From contig NZ_RBWX01000007.1 in the NCBI RefSeq assembly GCF_003634215.1, forward strand, positions 668,945 through 732,944: DNA of 64,000 bases, read 5' to 3'. Shown piece by piece: positions 16,699 to 24,706 of the stretch (position 1 is its first letter; every line of letters starts with the position of its first letter). A program made the position numbers and the translations under genes. The stretch is from Sphingosinicella microcystinivorans. GTDB lineage: Bacteria > Pseudomonadota > Alphaproteobacteria > Sphingomonadales > Sphingomonadaceae. The notes under the pieces were generated by a model. The model made no database searches. It saw only the letters and a program-made list of their open reading frames with translations, and had not been told where the DNA came from.

Positions 16699-18756
16699 AT
16701 GGGTCTTCGGGTTGGAGTGGACGTCGGCGGGACGTTCACGGACATTTTCTTGCTCGATGAAGGGGCCAGCCGGACATACACGGCGAAGGTGCCGTCGACG
16801 CCGGCCGATCCTTCGGAAGCGGTGATTGCCGGAATCGAGAAAGCCTGCCGCGAAAACAGTCTGAACATGGCCGAGATCACGCATGTGATGCACGGCACCA
16901 CGGTCGCGACGAACGCGGTTTTGACTGGAAACGGCGCGTCGGTCGGTTTGATCGTCACCGAAGGCTACCAACAGGTTCTGCATCTGGCGCGCGGCTTCGT
17001 GCCCGGCGCGCTTTCCGGCTGGATCAACTTCGTGAAGGGCAAGCCGATGGCGGCCCTGAAGCACACGCTTGAAGTTTCGGAGCGGATCAGTGCGAGCGGC
17101 GAGATCGTCCGTCCACTCGACGAGGCCCGTCTGCGTGCTGACCTGCAGCGTTTCAAGGGCAGCGGCGTCGGTTCCATCACGATCTCGCTGTTGAACAGCT
17201 ACGTGAACGCAGCGCACGAGAAGCGCGTCGAGCAGATCGTCCGCGACGTTTTGCCGGACATTTCGATTTCGGTATCTTCGGACACGCTGCCGGAAATGCA
17301 GGAGTATGAGCGCGCCATCACCACGGTGGCCAATGCGTTCGTGAAGCCCGTGGTGTCGCGCTATGTCTCAAATCTCAAGACCAATCTTGAGGCACGTACC
17401 AGCGGCGAAGTGAAACTTTCCATCCTGCGTTCCGATGGCGGTCTTGCGACGGCAGCTTCCGCCGCGGATTTCCCGGTCAACCTGCTGATGTCCGGCCCTG
17501 CGGGTGGCGTCGCGGGTGCGATATGGGTCGCGAAGCAGGCTGGTTTCCCGAACATCATCACGTTCGACATGGGCGGCACGTCGACAGATGTCTGCCTCGT
17601 TGAAGGCGGCGAGGCGCAGGTGCGCCGCGAGACGGTCGTGCACGACGTCGTTGTCCGCGCGTCCTCAGTGGACGTGCGCACGGTGGGTGCCGGCGGTGGC
17701 TCCATCGCGACCGTTCCCGAGCTGACCAAAGCGCTCCGTGTCGGTCCCCAGTCGGCAGGCGCAGTCCCGGGTCCGGCGGCCTACGACAAGGGCGGCACGG
17801 AGCCGACCGTGACCGACGCCAACGTTGTGCTCGGTTATCTGCCGGCAGATGCGCGACTTGGCGGCGACATGACGATCCGCCGTGATCTCGCGCAGCAGGC
17901 CGTGCAGAAGATTGCCGACGCGCTGGGGCTCACGTTGGAGACGGCCGCGGAAGGTATCGTCCGCATCGTCAACGAGAACATGTTCGGCGCGCTGCGGCTC
18001 GTCTCGGTGGAACAGGGGTACGACCCGCGCAACTTCTCGCTGATGGCGTTCGGCGGCGCGGGCCCGCTGCATGCGAACGCGCTCGGTCGCCTGTTGGGGG
18101 CGTGGCCCGTTATCGTGCCGCGTGGTCCCGGCGTGCTGTGCGCCGTTGGCGATGCGACGACGCGTCTGCGCGACGAGGCGGCACGCACCATGATCCGCCC
18201 GGTCGACGGGATCGATGTGGCCGAGCTGCAGGGACTTCTCGATGAGCTTGAGGAGCGCGTGCGCGCCACGCTCGATGTCGAAGGTATTCCCGAAGATGCA
18301 CAGGAGATCGTGTATCAGGTGGACCTGCGCTATGCGGGCCAATCGGCAGACATCACAGTCTCACTGCCGCCTGCTGAATTTGCTGAGCATGGCCTCGCCA
18401 AGGCTTCCGAGCGCTTCGATCACCTGCACGAGCAGATGTTCAGCTTCAGTCTCGACAAGGCGAAGGAGCTGGTAAACCTGCGCGTCATCGCACAGGGGCC
18501 GGGCGCCGACGTGGGCCAGAATACACTGGCGGAGGGTGACGGTGATCCGGCGCGCGCCGCTGTGCACAGCGCGCGCGTCTTCGACAGCGGCGCCTGGCAC
18601 GACGCAACGATCTACGACAGGCGCAAGCTGCTCGCCGGGGACCGCGTGAACGGCCCGGCCATCGTCACCGAGCTTGATTCCACCACGCTCATCCTGCCCG
18701 GCAGCCACGCGACGGTCGACGCCGTCGGCAATCTGCTCATCCGCGACGACCGCTGA
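16699..18756 (+). CDS. hyuA: Hydantoinase/oxoprolinase subunit A (HyuA family, ATP-dependent)
   Basis: A 685-residue protein of the N-methylhydantoinase A / 5-oxoprolinase family, whose members use ATP to open or activate cyclic amides. The ASKHA phosphate motif is GVDVGGTFTDIFLLD, followed by THVMHGTTVATNAVL and the second nucleotide-binding element ITFDMGGTSTDVCLV. The FGGAGPLHA motif near residue 450 is typical. GGAGGGAG precedes the ATG. It is the first gene of a plus-strand run and is 16 bases from its partner subunit. Acetone or acetophenone carboxylases share these domains, so ring hydrolysis is likely but not proven. Confidence 0.92.
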   Translation: MGLRVGVDVGGTFTDIFLLDEGASRTYTAKVPSTPADPSEAVIAGIEKACRENSLNMAEITHVMHGTTVATNAVLTGNGASVGLIVTEGYQQVLHLARGFVPGALSGWINFVKGKPMAALKHTLEVSERISASGEIVRPLDEARLRADLQRFKGSGVGSITISLLNSYVNAAHEKRVEQIVRDVLPDISISVSSDTLPEMQEYERAITTVANAFVKPVVSRYVSNLKTNLEARTSGEVKLSILRSDGGLATAASAADFPVNLLMSGPAGGVAGAIWVAKQAGFPNIITFDMGGTSTDVCLVEGGEAQVRRETVVHDVVVRASSVDVRTVGAGGGSIATVPELTKALRVGPQSAGAVPGPAAYDKGGTEPTVTDANVVLGYLPADARLGGDMTIRRDLAQQAVQKIADALGLTLETAAEGIVRIVNENMFGALRLVSVEQGYDPRNFSLMAFGGAGPLHANALGRLLGAWPVIVPRGPGVLCAVGDATTRLRDEAARTMIRPVDGIDVAELQGLLDELEERVRATLDVEGIPEDAQEIVYQVDLRYAGQSADITVSLPPAEFAEHGLAKASERFDHLHEQMFSFSLDKAKELVNLRVIAQGPGADVGQNTLAEGDGDPARAAVHSARVFDSGAWHDATIYDRRKLLAGDRVNGPAIVTELDSTTLILPGSHATVDAVGNLLIRDDR

Positions 18757-18772
18757 GAACTGGAGGCACAAG

Positions 18773-20695
18773 ATGGCAAGGATCATCGAAACCAACACCA
18801 CGCCCTGGCCGACGATCGATGTCGATCCGGTCACGCTCGATGTCATCGAGAACGCGTTCCAGAACGCCCGTGTGCAGATGGACGCCATTCTCTTCCGCAC
18901 CGCGATATCGCCCATCATCCGGGAACAGCGCGATGGCTTCCCGGTGCTGACCAATCGTGAAGGCATGATGCTCGCGGGGCAGTTCGGATCGCCGGTCGAC
19001 GGGTTTGTCGACAATTATGACGGGGAGGTTTCCGAAGGCGACGTTCTTCTCACCAACGATCCCTACGCCTGCCAGGGCGCGATCAGCCACCTGAACGACT
19101 GGCTGTTCTGTATGCCGGTGTTTTACGAAGGCCGTCTGCTCGGCTGGACCGCTATGTTCGGCCACATGTCGGACATTTCCGGCATGACGGCGGCATCCAT
19201 GCCGGTGAATTCATCCGATCTTTTGCAGGAAGGCATCGTCATCCCGCCGGTGAAGATCGTTTCGAAGGGTGAGTTGCAGAAGGATCTGCTGCGCATGGCG
19301 ATGCGCAACACGCGCACACCGGATTGGAACGAGGCGGATTTCTTCGCGATCCTTTCCGCATGTCGCACGGGCGCGGCGCGTCTCGTGGAAATGGCGGATC
19401 GTTTCGGCGCCGATGTTCTCGTCTCCGCGCAGAATCAGCTTCTGAAGCGCAACCGGGAAGCGATGCGTTCGCTGATCGTTTCCACGATGCCCGAAAAGAA
19501 GGTCGTGTTCGAAGACTGGATTTGCGACGATGCGCGGGGTCATGGTCCCTACAAGCTCGGCTGCGAGATGTGGCGGGAAGGTGACAAGCTTATCTTCGAT
19601 TTCTCGCGTACCGATCCGCAATCGGCAGGTTGTGTGAACTTCTACCTGAACGAGCGCATGTTCAAGATGTTCTGCGGGCAGTTCATGGTGAACGTGTACG
19701 ATCCGCAGATCGTTCTCAATGACGGCTACATCGATCTCATCGACGTGCGTATTCCCAAGGGTACGCTGCTGAACCCCATCGCGCCCGCAGCGCTCAATGG
19801 GCGCACACACGCGCTTGGACGCATTTTCGATATCATCAGTGGGTTGTTCGGTTCGGCGAACCCGGATTTCCTCGTCGCGGCTGGTTTTTCAGACAGCCCC
19901 CACTTCATGTACTCGGGTTTCAACAAGGGCAATGACTGGTTCCTGCTGTTCCAGATCGGCTTCGGTGGCATCCCCGGCAAGCCGGGTGGCGACGGGCCGG
20001 ACGGGCATTCTCTGTGGCCGAAATTCCGCAACGTGCCGAACGAGTATATCGAGGCGTATTTCCCAATCCGTATCGATCGCTTCGAATCCCTGCCGGACAC
20101 CGGCGGTGCAGGCAAGCATCGCGGCGGCAATGGTGTGCGCACCGAATATGTGTTCGACGTGGAAGGCGAAATCTCCATCCACGACGACCGCTGGCTGACC
20201 TATCCGTGGGGCGTGAAGGGTGGACAGCCTGGCAAACGCAGCCGCAAGCTGCTGGTGCGGGTGGACGGTGAGGAGAAGATACTGCCGTCGAAGATTGATC
20301 ACATTTTCGTGCAGCCGGGGGACCGCCTGATCTTTGATACGTGGGGCGGTGGCGGCTGGGGGGACCCGCTGGAGCGCGATCTCGCTGCCGTTGCTTATGA
20401 CGTGGAGGCAGGGCTCGTTACACCGGAAGGGGCGCGGCGTTATGGCGTGGTCATTTCGGCCGATGGGGTGGTGGATAGCGAGGCGACCGAGACGCTGCGT
20501 GCGGAGATGCGCAAGAGCCGCCCGCAGGTGAATGCCTTTGAGTTCGGGCCGTCGATCGCGGAGCTACGCGCCAGCTGTTTCGAGGAAACCGGTCTCCAGC
20601 CGCCAGTCGATCCCGTAGCCTCGCCGATAGCCACCGCATGGTTCAGCAAGCGCGGCGAACCTGTTCCGATGCCGCAGCGTTACGCGGCGGAGTAA
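18773..20695 (+). CDS. hyuB: Hydantoinase/oxoprolinase subunit B (HyuB family)
   Basis: A 640-residue HyuB-family subunit that forms the second half of the ATP-dependent hydantoinase/oxoprolinase. It starts PVTLDVIENAFQNARVQMDA, contains EGDVLLTNDPYACQGAISHL, and has the glycine-rich GAGKHRGGNGVRTEYVF and TWGGGGWGDPLERD blocks that mark the family. GGAGG lies upstream of the ATG at 18773. The C-terminal 60 residues look less conserved. Its downstream neighbour begins 3 bases after its stop, so hyuA, hyuB and the amidohydrolase form one unit. Confidence 0.92.
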   Translation: MARIIETNTTPWPTIDVDPVTLDVIENAFQNARVQMDAILFRTAISPIIREQRDGFPVLTNREGMMLAGQFGSPVDGFVDNYDGEVSEGDVLLTNDPYACQGAISHLNDWLFCMPVFYEGRLLGWTAMFGHMSDISGMTAASMPVNSSDLLQEGIVIPPVKIVSKGELQKDLLRMAMRNTRTPDWNEADFFAILSACRTGAARLVEMADRFGADVLVSAQNQLLKRNREAMRSLIVSTMPEKKVVFEDWICDDARGHGPYKLGCEMWREGDKLIFDFSRTDPQSAGCVNFYLNERMFKMFCGQFMVNVYDPQIVLNDGYIDLIDVRIPKGTLLNPIAPAALNGRTHALGRIFDIISGLFGSANPDFLVAAGFSDSPHFMYSGFNKGNDWFLLFQIGFGGIPGKPGGDGPDGHSLWPKFRNVPNEYIEAYFPIRIDRFESLPDTGGAGKHRGGNGVRTEYVFDVEGEISIHDDRWLTYPWGVKGGQPGKRSRKLLVRVDGEEKILPSKIDHIFVQPGDRLIFDTWGGGGWGDPLERDLAAVAYDVEAGLVTPEGARRYGVVISADGVVDSEATETLRAEMRKSRPQVNAFEFGPSIAELRASCFEETGLQPPVDPVASPIATAWFSKRGEPVPMPQRYAAE

Positions 20696-20698
20696 GGC

Positions 20699-21325
20699 AT
20701 GAACGGGTTTTCCGCAGCGGGCTATGGCGACAAAGGCAATATCGGGTTCGGCCGGCAGCCGGCGGTGCTCGTCGTGGATTTCCAGCGATCGTTTACCGAC
20801 AGCGCCTACCCGATGGGCCGGTCCGGCCATGTCGATCAGGCAGTTGAGAACACCGCGCGCCTGCTGAAGGTCGCCCGGGCGAACGAAGTGCCTGTCGCCA
20901 CCTGCAGCGTCGGGTGGAACAGCCCGCGCGACATGGCTTACTGGAAGGTCAGCTCGGTCTACAAGGACATGTTCTACGGCGACGCGGGCATGGAGCTTGA
21001 TCCGCGCATCGCCGATCCTTCAGACTTCCATTTCGTGAAAGGTGCGCCGTCGATCTTCTTCGGCACGCCGCTGCAAACCTTCCTGACGCGGCAGGGTGTG
21101 GATACGGTGATCGTGACGGGCTGCACGACGAGCGGCTGCGTGCGTGCATCGATCGTCGATGCGTTCTCATACGGATACCGGGTCATGGTTCCCGAAACCT
21201 GCTGCGGCGACCAGGAGATCGGTGCGCATCAGGCGAACCTTGCCGATGTCGGGCGGCGTTACGCCGATATTCTCGATCTCGAAGAGGTCATTCAAGCGAT
21301 CAGCGGAAAGCATAAAGATGCCTGA
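20699..21325 (+). CDS. Isochorismatase-family amidohydrolase (N-carbamoylsarcosine amidase-like)
   Basis: A 208-residue cysteine hydrolase. The triad is visible: D27 in VLVVDFQRSF, K114 in FVKGAPS and C146 in GCTTSGCVRAS, with the cis-peptide nearby. The family includes N-carbamoylsarcosine amidase, maleamate amidase and nicotinamidase. Following a hydantoinase it could hydrolyse the carbamoyl or amide product of ring opening, as in creatinine or nicotinate breakdown. The order hyuA-hyuB-amidohydrolase matches methylhydantoin pathways, but the CoA enzymes downstream do not belong to that pathway. Confidence 0.9.
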   Translation: MNGFSAAGYGDKGNIGFGRQPAVLVVDFQRSFTDSAYPMGRSGHVDQAVENTARLLKVARANEVPVATCSVGWNSPRDMAYWKVSSVYKDMFYGDAGMELDPRIADPSDFHFVKGAPSIFFGTPLQTFLTRQGVDTVIVTGCTTSGCVRASIVDAFSYGYRVMVPETCCGDQEIGAHQANLADVGRRYADILDLEEVIQAISGKHKDA

Positions 21326-22124
21326 ACTGAAGCGCCCCGACGGCGCGGTTATTCACTACGAGATGGTGGGCGAGGGCGACCCCGTTCTGTGCCTGGGTGG
21401 TTGGGGCACGTTCTGCCATGGCAACACTGCCGGTCTGCCATTCGGGCTGACGGAACACTACAGCGTGATCCTGATGGATTATCGCGGGCTGGCGGAATCC
21501 ACGGACAATCCCGACACGCCGATCTCCATGCGCGTCTACGCGGACGATGCCATCGCTGTACTGGATGCGCTCGGGCTGAAAAACGTCCACCTGCTCGGCA
21601 TGGTCGGCATCGGTGCGTGTGTTTGCCAACAGATCGCTATCATGCGCCCCGATCTTGCGCGGACGCTGGTGAACACCGGCGCATGGGCGACGATGGACCC
21701 GCTGCTGGAGGATCAGTTGCGGTTGTTTCTGGACATTCACCGGGACGCCGGCTGGGCGACATTCCAGCGCCTTGTCTGCGCCTATTCGTTCAGCGCGGAC
21801 TATTACAACGCCAATGCGGAACGGTTGATCGGCCCGCAGGGGCCGTGGCGCGAATTGCAGGGCAAGATCGACACGCACGCCCGCTTCATCGATGCGAGCA
21901 TCGATTACGATGTTCTGGAAGACCTGAAGCAGGTTCAGACCCCCGCACTCGTCATGCACGCGCCGCTCGATACCATCACCGGACCGCGCACGACCAAGCC
22001 GATCGAAGAGGCGCTGCCCAATGCCACCGGCTTCGTGATGGAAGGCGCAGCGCATGTTCTTGCCGGCAAGGATCAGCGCAGCCGCTTCTCGCAGCGCCTC
22101 TTCGAATTCTACGCGCAGCATTGA
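21318..22124 (+). CDS. Alpha/beta-hydrolase fold protein lacking the nucleophile serine
   Basis: A 268-residue alpha/beta-hydrolase overlapping the previous gene by 8 bases. Strand and oxyanion regions (VLCLGGWGTFCHG, VILMDYRGLAEST), the late Asp (HAPLDTITGP) and His (EGAAHVLAG) are in place. At the nucleophile elbow, where the family has G-x-S-x-G, it reads G94-M-V-G-I-G99 with no Ser, Cys or Asp. It may therefore be non-catalytic, use another mechanism, or act like a decarboxylase or cofactor-free enzyme. NicD-type deformylases of the same fold sit beside isochorismatase-type amidases in nicotinate clusters, which is a loose parallel. Confidence 0.85.
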   Translation: MPELKRPDGAVIHYEMVGEGDPVLCLGGWGTFCHGNTAGLPFGLTEHYSVILMDYRGLAESTDNPDTPISMRVYADDAIAVLDALGLKNVHLLGMVGIGACVCQQIAIMRPDLARTLVNTGAWATMDPLLEDQLRLFLDIHRDAGWATFQRLVCAYSFSADYYNANAERLIGPQGPWRELQGKIDTHARFIDASIDYDVLEDLKQVQTPALVMHAPLDTITGPRTTKPIEEALPNATGFVMEGAAHVLAGKDQRSRFSQRLFEFYAQH

Positions 22125-22127
22125 TCG

Positions 22128-22946
22128 ATGGAACGCTTTGCCGCCTCCTGCCTTCTTTTCGTTCCGGGAAACCGGCCGGAGCGTTTTGAAAAGGCACTGG
22201 CGACGGACGCGGAACGCGTTTGTATCGACCTGGAGGATGCGGTGCCCGCCGCAGCAAAGGACGAGGCGCGGGCGACGGTGATCGCCGCGCTCCCCGGCTT
22301 GCCGCGTGAACGGATCGCGGTGCGCGTGAACGGTATGCGCACCGAAGCGGGACTGCGCGATCTGCTTGCGTTGAAGGATGCAGGACTATTGCCGCTGCTG
22401 CTGGTGCCGATGGTTGAAAGCGTTGGCGAGCTTGCGCCGCTACACGCCGTCGGGGCGCCCGCGATCGTGCCGCTGATCGAAACCGCGAACGGCCTGGCGG
22501 CGGCAGCGGAAATCGCGGCGATGGAAGCGGTGGTCGCGATGATGTTCGGCGGCGGCGATCTCTCAGCAGAACTAGGTGTCGCGCTTGAATGGGAACCGCT
22601 CGCGGTGGCGCGCGGGCAGTTCATTCTTGCCTGTGCACGGGCGCGGGTTCCCGCCATCGACGTGCCCTTCATCCATGTCGCGGATCAAGACGGGCTTGCC
22701 GAAGAGGTCCGGCGCGCGAAGAGCCTCGGCTTTTCAGCGAAGGCCGCGATCCATCCCGCGCAGGTGGGGATCATACAGGGCGCGCTGTGCCCGCAGCCAT
22801 CCGACATCGAAGACGCTCGCGCCGCGGTTCAGGCGTTTGCGGCGGCGGGCGGACAGGCTGTCATGTTCAAGGGCCGGATGCTGGAAGCGCCGTTCATGCG
22901 CCGCTTGGAGCGTCTCGCCGCATTTGGAGAAAGCCGTAATGCGTAA
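22128..22946 (+). CDS. HpcH/HpaI aldolase / CitE-like acyl-CoA lyase
   Basis: A 272-residue TIM-barrel lyase of the CitE family. It opens CLLFVPGNRPERFEKAL, has the acidic CIDLEDAVP, the metal-binding glutamate in VPLIETANG, and the GGGDLSAELG and SAKAAIHPAQV blocks of malyl/citramalyl-CoA lyases. Known relatives cleave citramalyl-CoA to acetyl-CoA and pyruvate, or methylmalyl-CoA to propionyl-CoA and glyoxylate. It overlaps the MaoC gene by 8 bases. Together with a CoA-transferase and a MaoC hydratase it makes the gene set of itaconate degradation (Ict-Ich-Ccl). Confidence 0.9.
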   Translation: MERFAASCLLFVPGNRPERFEKALATDAERVCIDLEDAVPAAAKDEARATVIAALPGLPRERIAVRVNGMRTEAGLRDLLALKDAGLLPLLLVPMVESVGELAPLHAVGAPAIVPLIETANGLAAAAEIAAMEAVVAMMFGGGDLSAELGVALEWEPLAVARGQFILACARARVPAIDVPFIHVADQDGLAEEVRRAKSLGFSAKAAIHPAQVGIIQGALCPQPSDIEDARAAVQAFAAAGGQAVMFKGRMLEAPFMRRLERLAAFGESRNA

Positions 22947-23448
22947 GGGGGTTATCGAAGTCGCGCCGGGGCGTTTCCGGGAAACCTTCGGTCGGTATTT
23001 CGAGGAGTTCGAAGTCGGGCACATCTATGAACACCGGCCGGGCCGTACGATCACCGATGCCGACAACGTATCGTTCACGCTGCTGACGATGAACACGCAT
23101 CCGCTGCATTTCGATTATGAATATGCCGCGAAGACCGAGTTTGGACGGCCGCTCGTCTGTTCGCCGCTCACGGTCGCCATTCTCGTCGGGATGAGCGTCA
23201 GTGACGTTTCCCAGAAGGCCGTGGCCAATCTCGGTTGGACGAATATCAGCATGACGCATCCACTTTTCTGCGGCGACACGCTGTATGGCGAGAGCGAGGT
23301 GCTGGGCAAGCGCGAGTCAAGCTCGCGGCCGGAGCAGGGCATCGTCACCGTGAAGACGACCGGCAGGAACCAGAAGGGCGACATCGTCTGCACATTCGAA
23401 CGGTCGATCCTCGTGTGGAAGCAAGGCTTCGGCCCGGCTGACGATTGA
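22939..23448 (+). CDS. MaoC-family acyl-CoA hydratase (itaconyl/mesaconyl-CoA hydratase-like)
   Basis: A 169-residue hot-dog fold hydratase. The catalytic histidine lies in NTHPLHFDYEYAAKTEFGRP, the hydratase 2 motif, preceded by GRTITDADNVSFTLLT. This exact pattern is seen in mesaconyl-CoA and itaconyl-CoA hydratases. It is coupled to the CitE-like lyase by an 8-base overlap, so hydration of an enoyl-CoA followed by retro-aldol cleavage is the natural reading. Substrate is inferred, not shown. Confidence 0.88.
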   Translation: MRKGVIEVAPGRFRETFGRYFEEFEVGHIYEHRPGRTITDADNVSFTLLTMNTHPLHFDYEYAAKTEFGRPLVCSPLTVAILVGMSVSDVSQKAVANLGWTNISMTHPLFCGDTLYGESEVLGKRESSSRPEQGIVTVKTTGRNQKGDIVCTFERSILVWKQGFGPADD

Positions 23449-23459
23449 GGGGAAAGCAC

Positions 23460-24632
23460 ATGGCAACCGCAAACGCAGCCCGAATGATCGACCCCGACGA
23501 AGAGGCCGTGCTGCTGCATTCGATCGATCGCTGGATCGAGAAGGAAGTGCGCCCGGTCGTGATGCACCACGATCACAACGATCTGTGGCCTGCAGAGTTG
23601 GTCGGACAGATGGCGGAAATGGGCCTGTTCGGCGCAACGATTTCGCAGGAATACGGCGGCCTCGGCCTTCCCGCAACCACCTATTCAAAGCTCGTTTCGA
23701 AGATCGCCTCATACTGGATGGCGATCACCGGGATCTTCAACTCGCATCTGATGCTGGCGGCCGCCGTTGAACGTTTCGGAACCCCGGAGCAGAAAGCCGA
23801 ATGGTTGCCGAAGTTCGCGAGCGGAGAAATTCGCGGCGGTCTTGCACTCACCGAGCCCAATGCGGGAACGGATCTGCAGGCGATCCGCACGACAGCGGTA
23901 CGCGATGGCGACGATTATGTCATCAACGGCACAAAGACATGGATATCGAACGGTATCCACGGCAGCTGCTTCGCGCTGCTCGTCAAAACCGACCTGAAGG
24001 CGGAGCCGCGCTATAAGGGCATGAGCCTGTTCGTCGCGCCGAAAATCACTGGTTTCGAGGTCGGCAAGAAGATCAAGAAGCTCGGCTACAATGCCATCGA
24101 CAGCGCTGAGCTCATTTTCGACAATTACCGGCTTCCCGCCGCGAATCTGATCGGCGGTGTTGAAGGCAATGGCTTCCTTCAGGCGACGGGTGGGCTTGAG
24201 CTCGGCCGCATCAATGTTGCCTCGCGCGGCGTTGGGCTTGCGGAAGGCGCGCTGCGGCTCGCCACCGATTATGCGACGGTTCGCCAGACAATGGGTAAGC
24301 CGATCTGCGAACACCAGGCCATCCAGCTAAAGATCGGTGAGATGGTGACGCGGGCGAAAGCCGCGCGGCTGCTGACGCAGGATGCCGCCGAAGCCTATGA
24401 CCGTGGCGAGCGCTGCGACATGGAGGCCGGCATGGCGAAGTATTTCGCATCCGAAGCCGCCGTGCGGAACTCCGAAGAGGCAATGCGGATTTTCGGGGGC
24501 TATGGCTATTCGAAGGAATACGAGATCGAGCGTTATTACCGGGATTCGCTGCTGATGTGCATCGGCGAGGGAACGAACGAAATGCAGCGGATCATCATCT
24601 CCAAACAATGGGTCAAACGGCATTCCGCGTAG
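23460..24632 (+). CDS. Acyl-CoA dehydrogenase
   Basis: A 390-residue FAD flavoenzyme that introduces a 2,3-double bond into an acyl-CoA. It has the substrate loop LALTEPNAGTDLQAIRTTA, YVINGTKTWISNG, the R-x-x-MGKPI helix and the C-terminal IFGGYGYSKEYEIERYYRD. The glutamate in IGEGTNEMQR occupies the catalytic-base position. Start follows a GGGGAAAG site 11 bases after maoC. In this run it would supply the unsaturated CoA ester for the MaoC hydratase. Confidence 0.92.
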   Translation: MATANAARMIDPDEEAVLLHSIDRWIEKEVRPVVMHHDHNDLWPAELVGQMAEMGLFGATISQEYGGLGLPATTYSKLVSKIASYWMAITGIFNSHLMLAAAVERFGTPEQKAEWLPKFASGEIRGGLALTEPNAGTDLQAIRTTAVRDGDDYVINGTKTWISNGIHGSCFALLVKTDLKAEPRYKGMSLFVAPKITGFEVGKKIKKLGYNAIDSAELIFDNYRLPAANLIGGVEGNGFLQATGGLELGRINVASRGVGLAEGALRLATDYATVRQTMGKPICEHQAIQLKIGEMVTRAKAARLLTQDAAEAYDRGERCDMEAGMAKYFASEAAVRNSEEAMRIFGGYGYSKEYEIERYYRDSLLMCIGEGTNEMQRIIISKQWVKRHSA

Positions 24633-24706
24633 AGGCTTCAAGAACAGGATCAATCCGCAGGCAAGCGTTCAGGGCAACAGCATTGGAAAGGGACAAGGGG
24701 GATACC

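Noticed and set aside
16699-20695. Reading HyuA/HyuB as an acetone or acetophenone carboxylase
   Set aside because: Those have additional small subunits; here the neighbours are an isochorismatase-type amidohydrolase and an amidase, which fit cyclic amide hydrolysis better. Not excluded.
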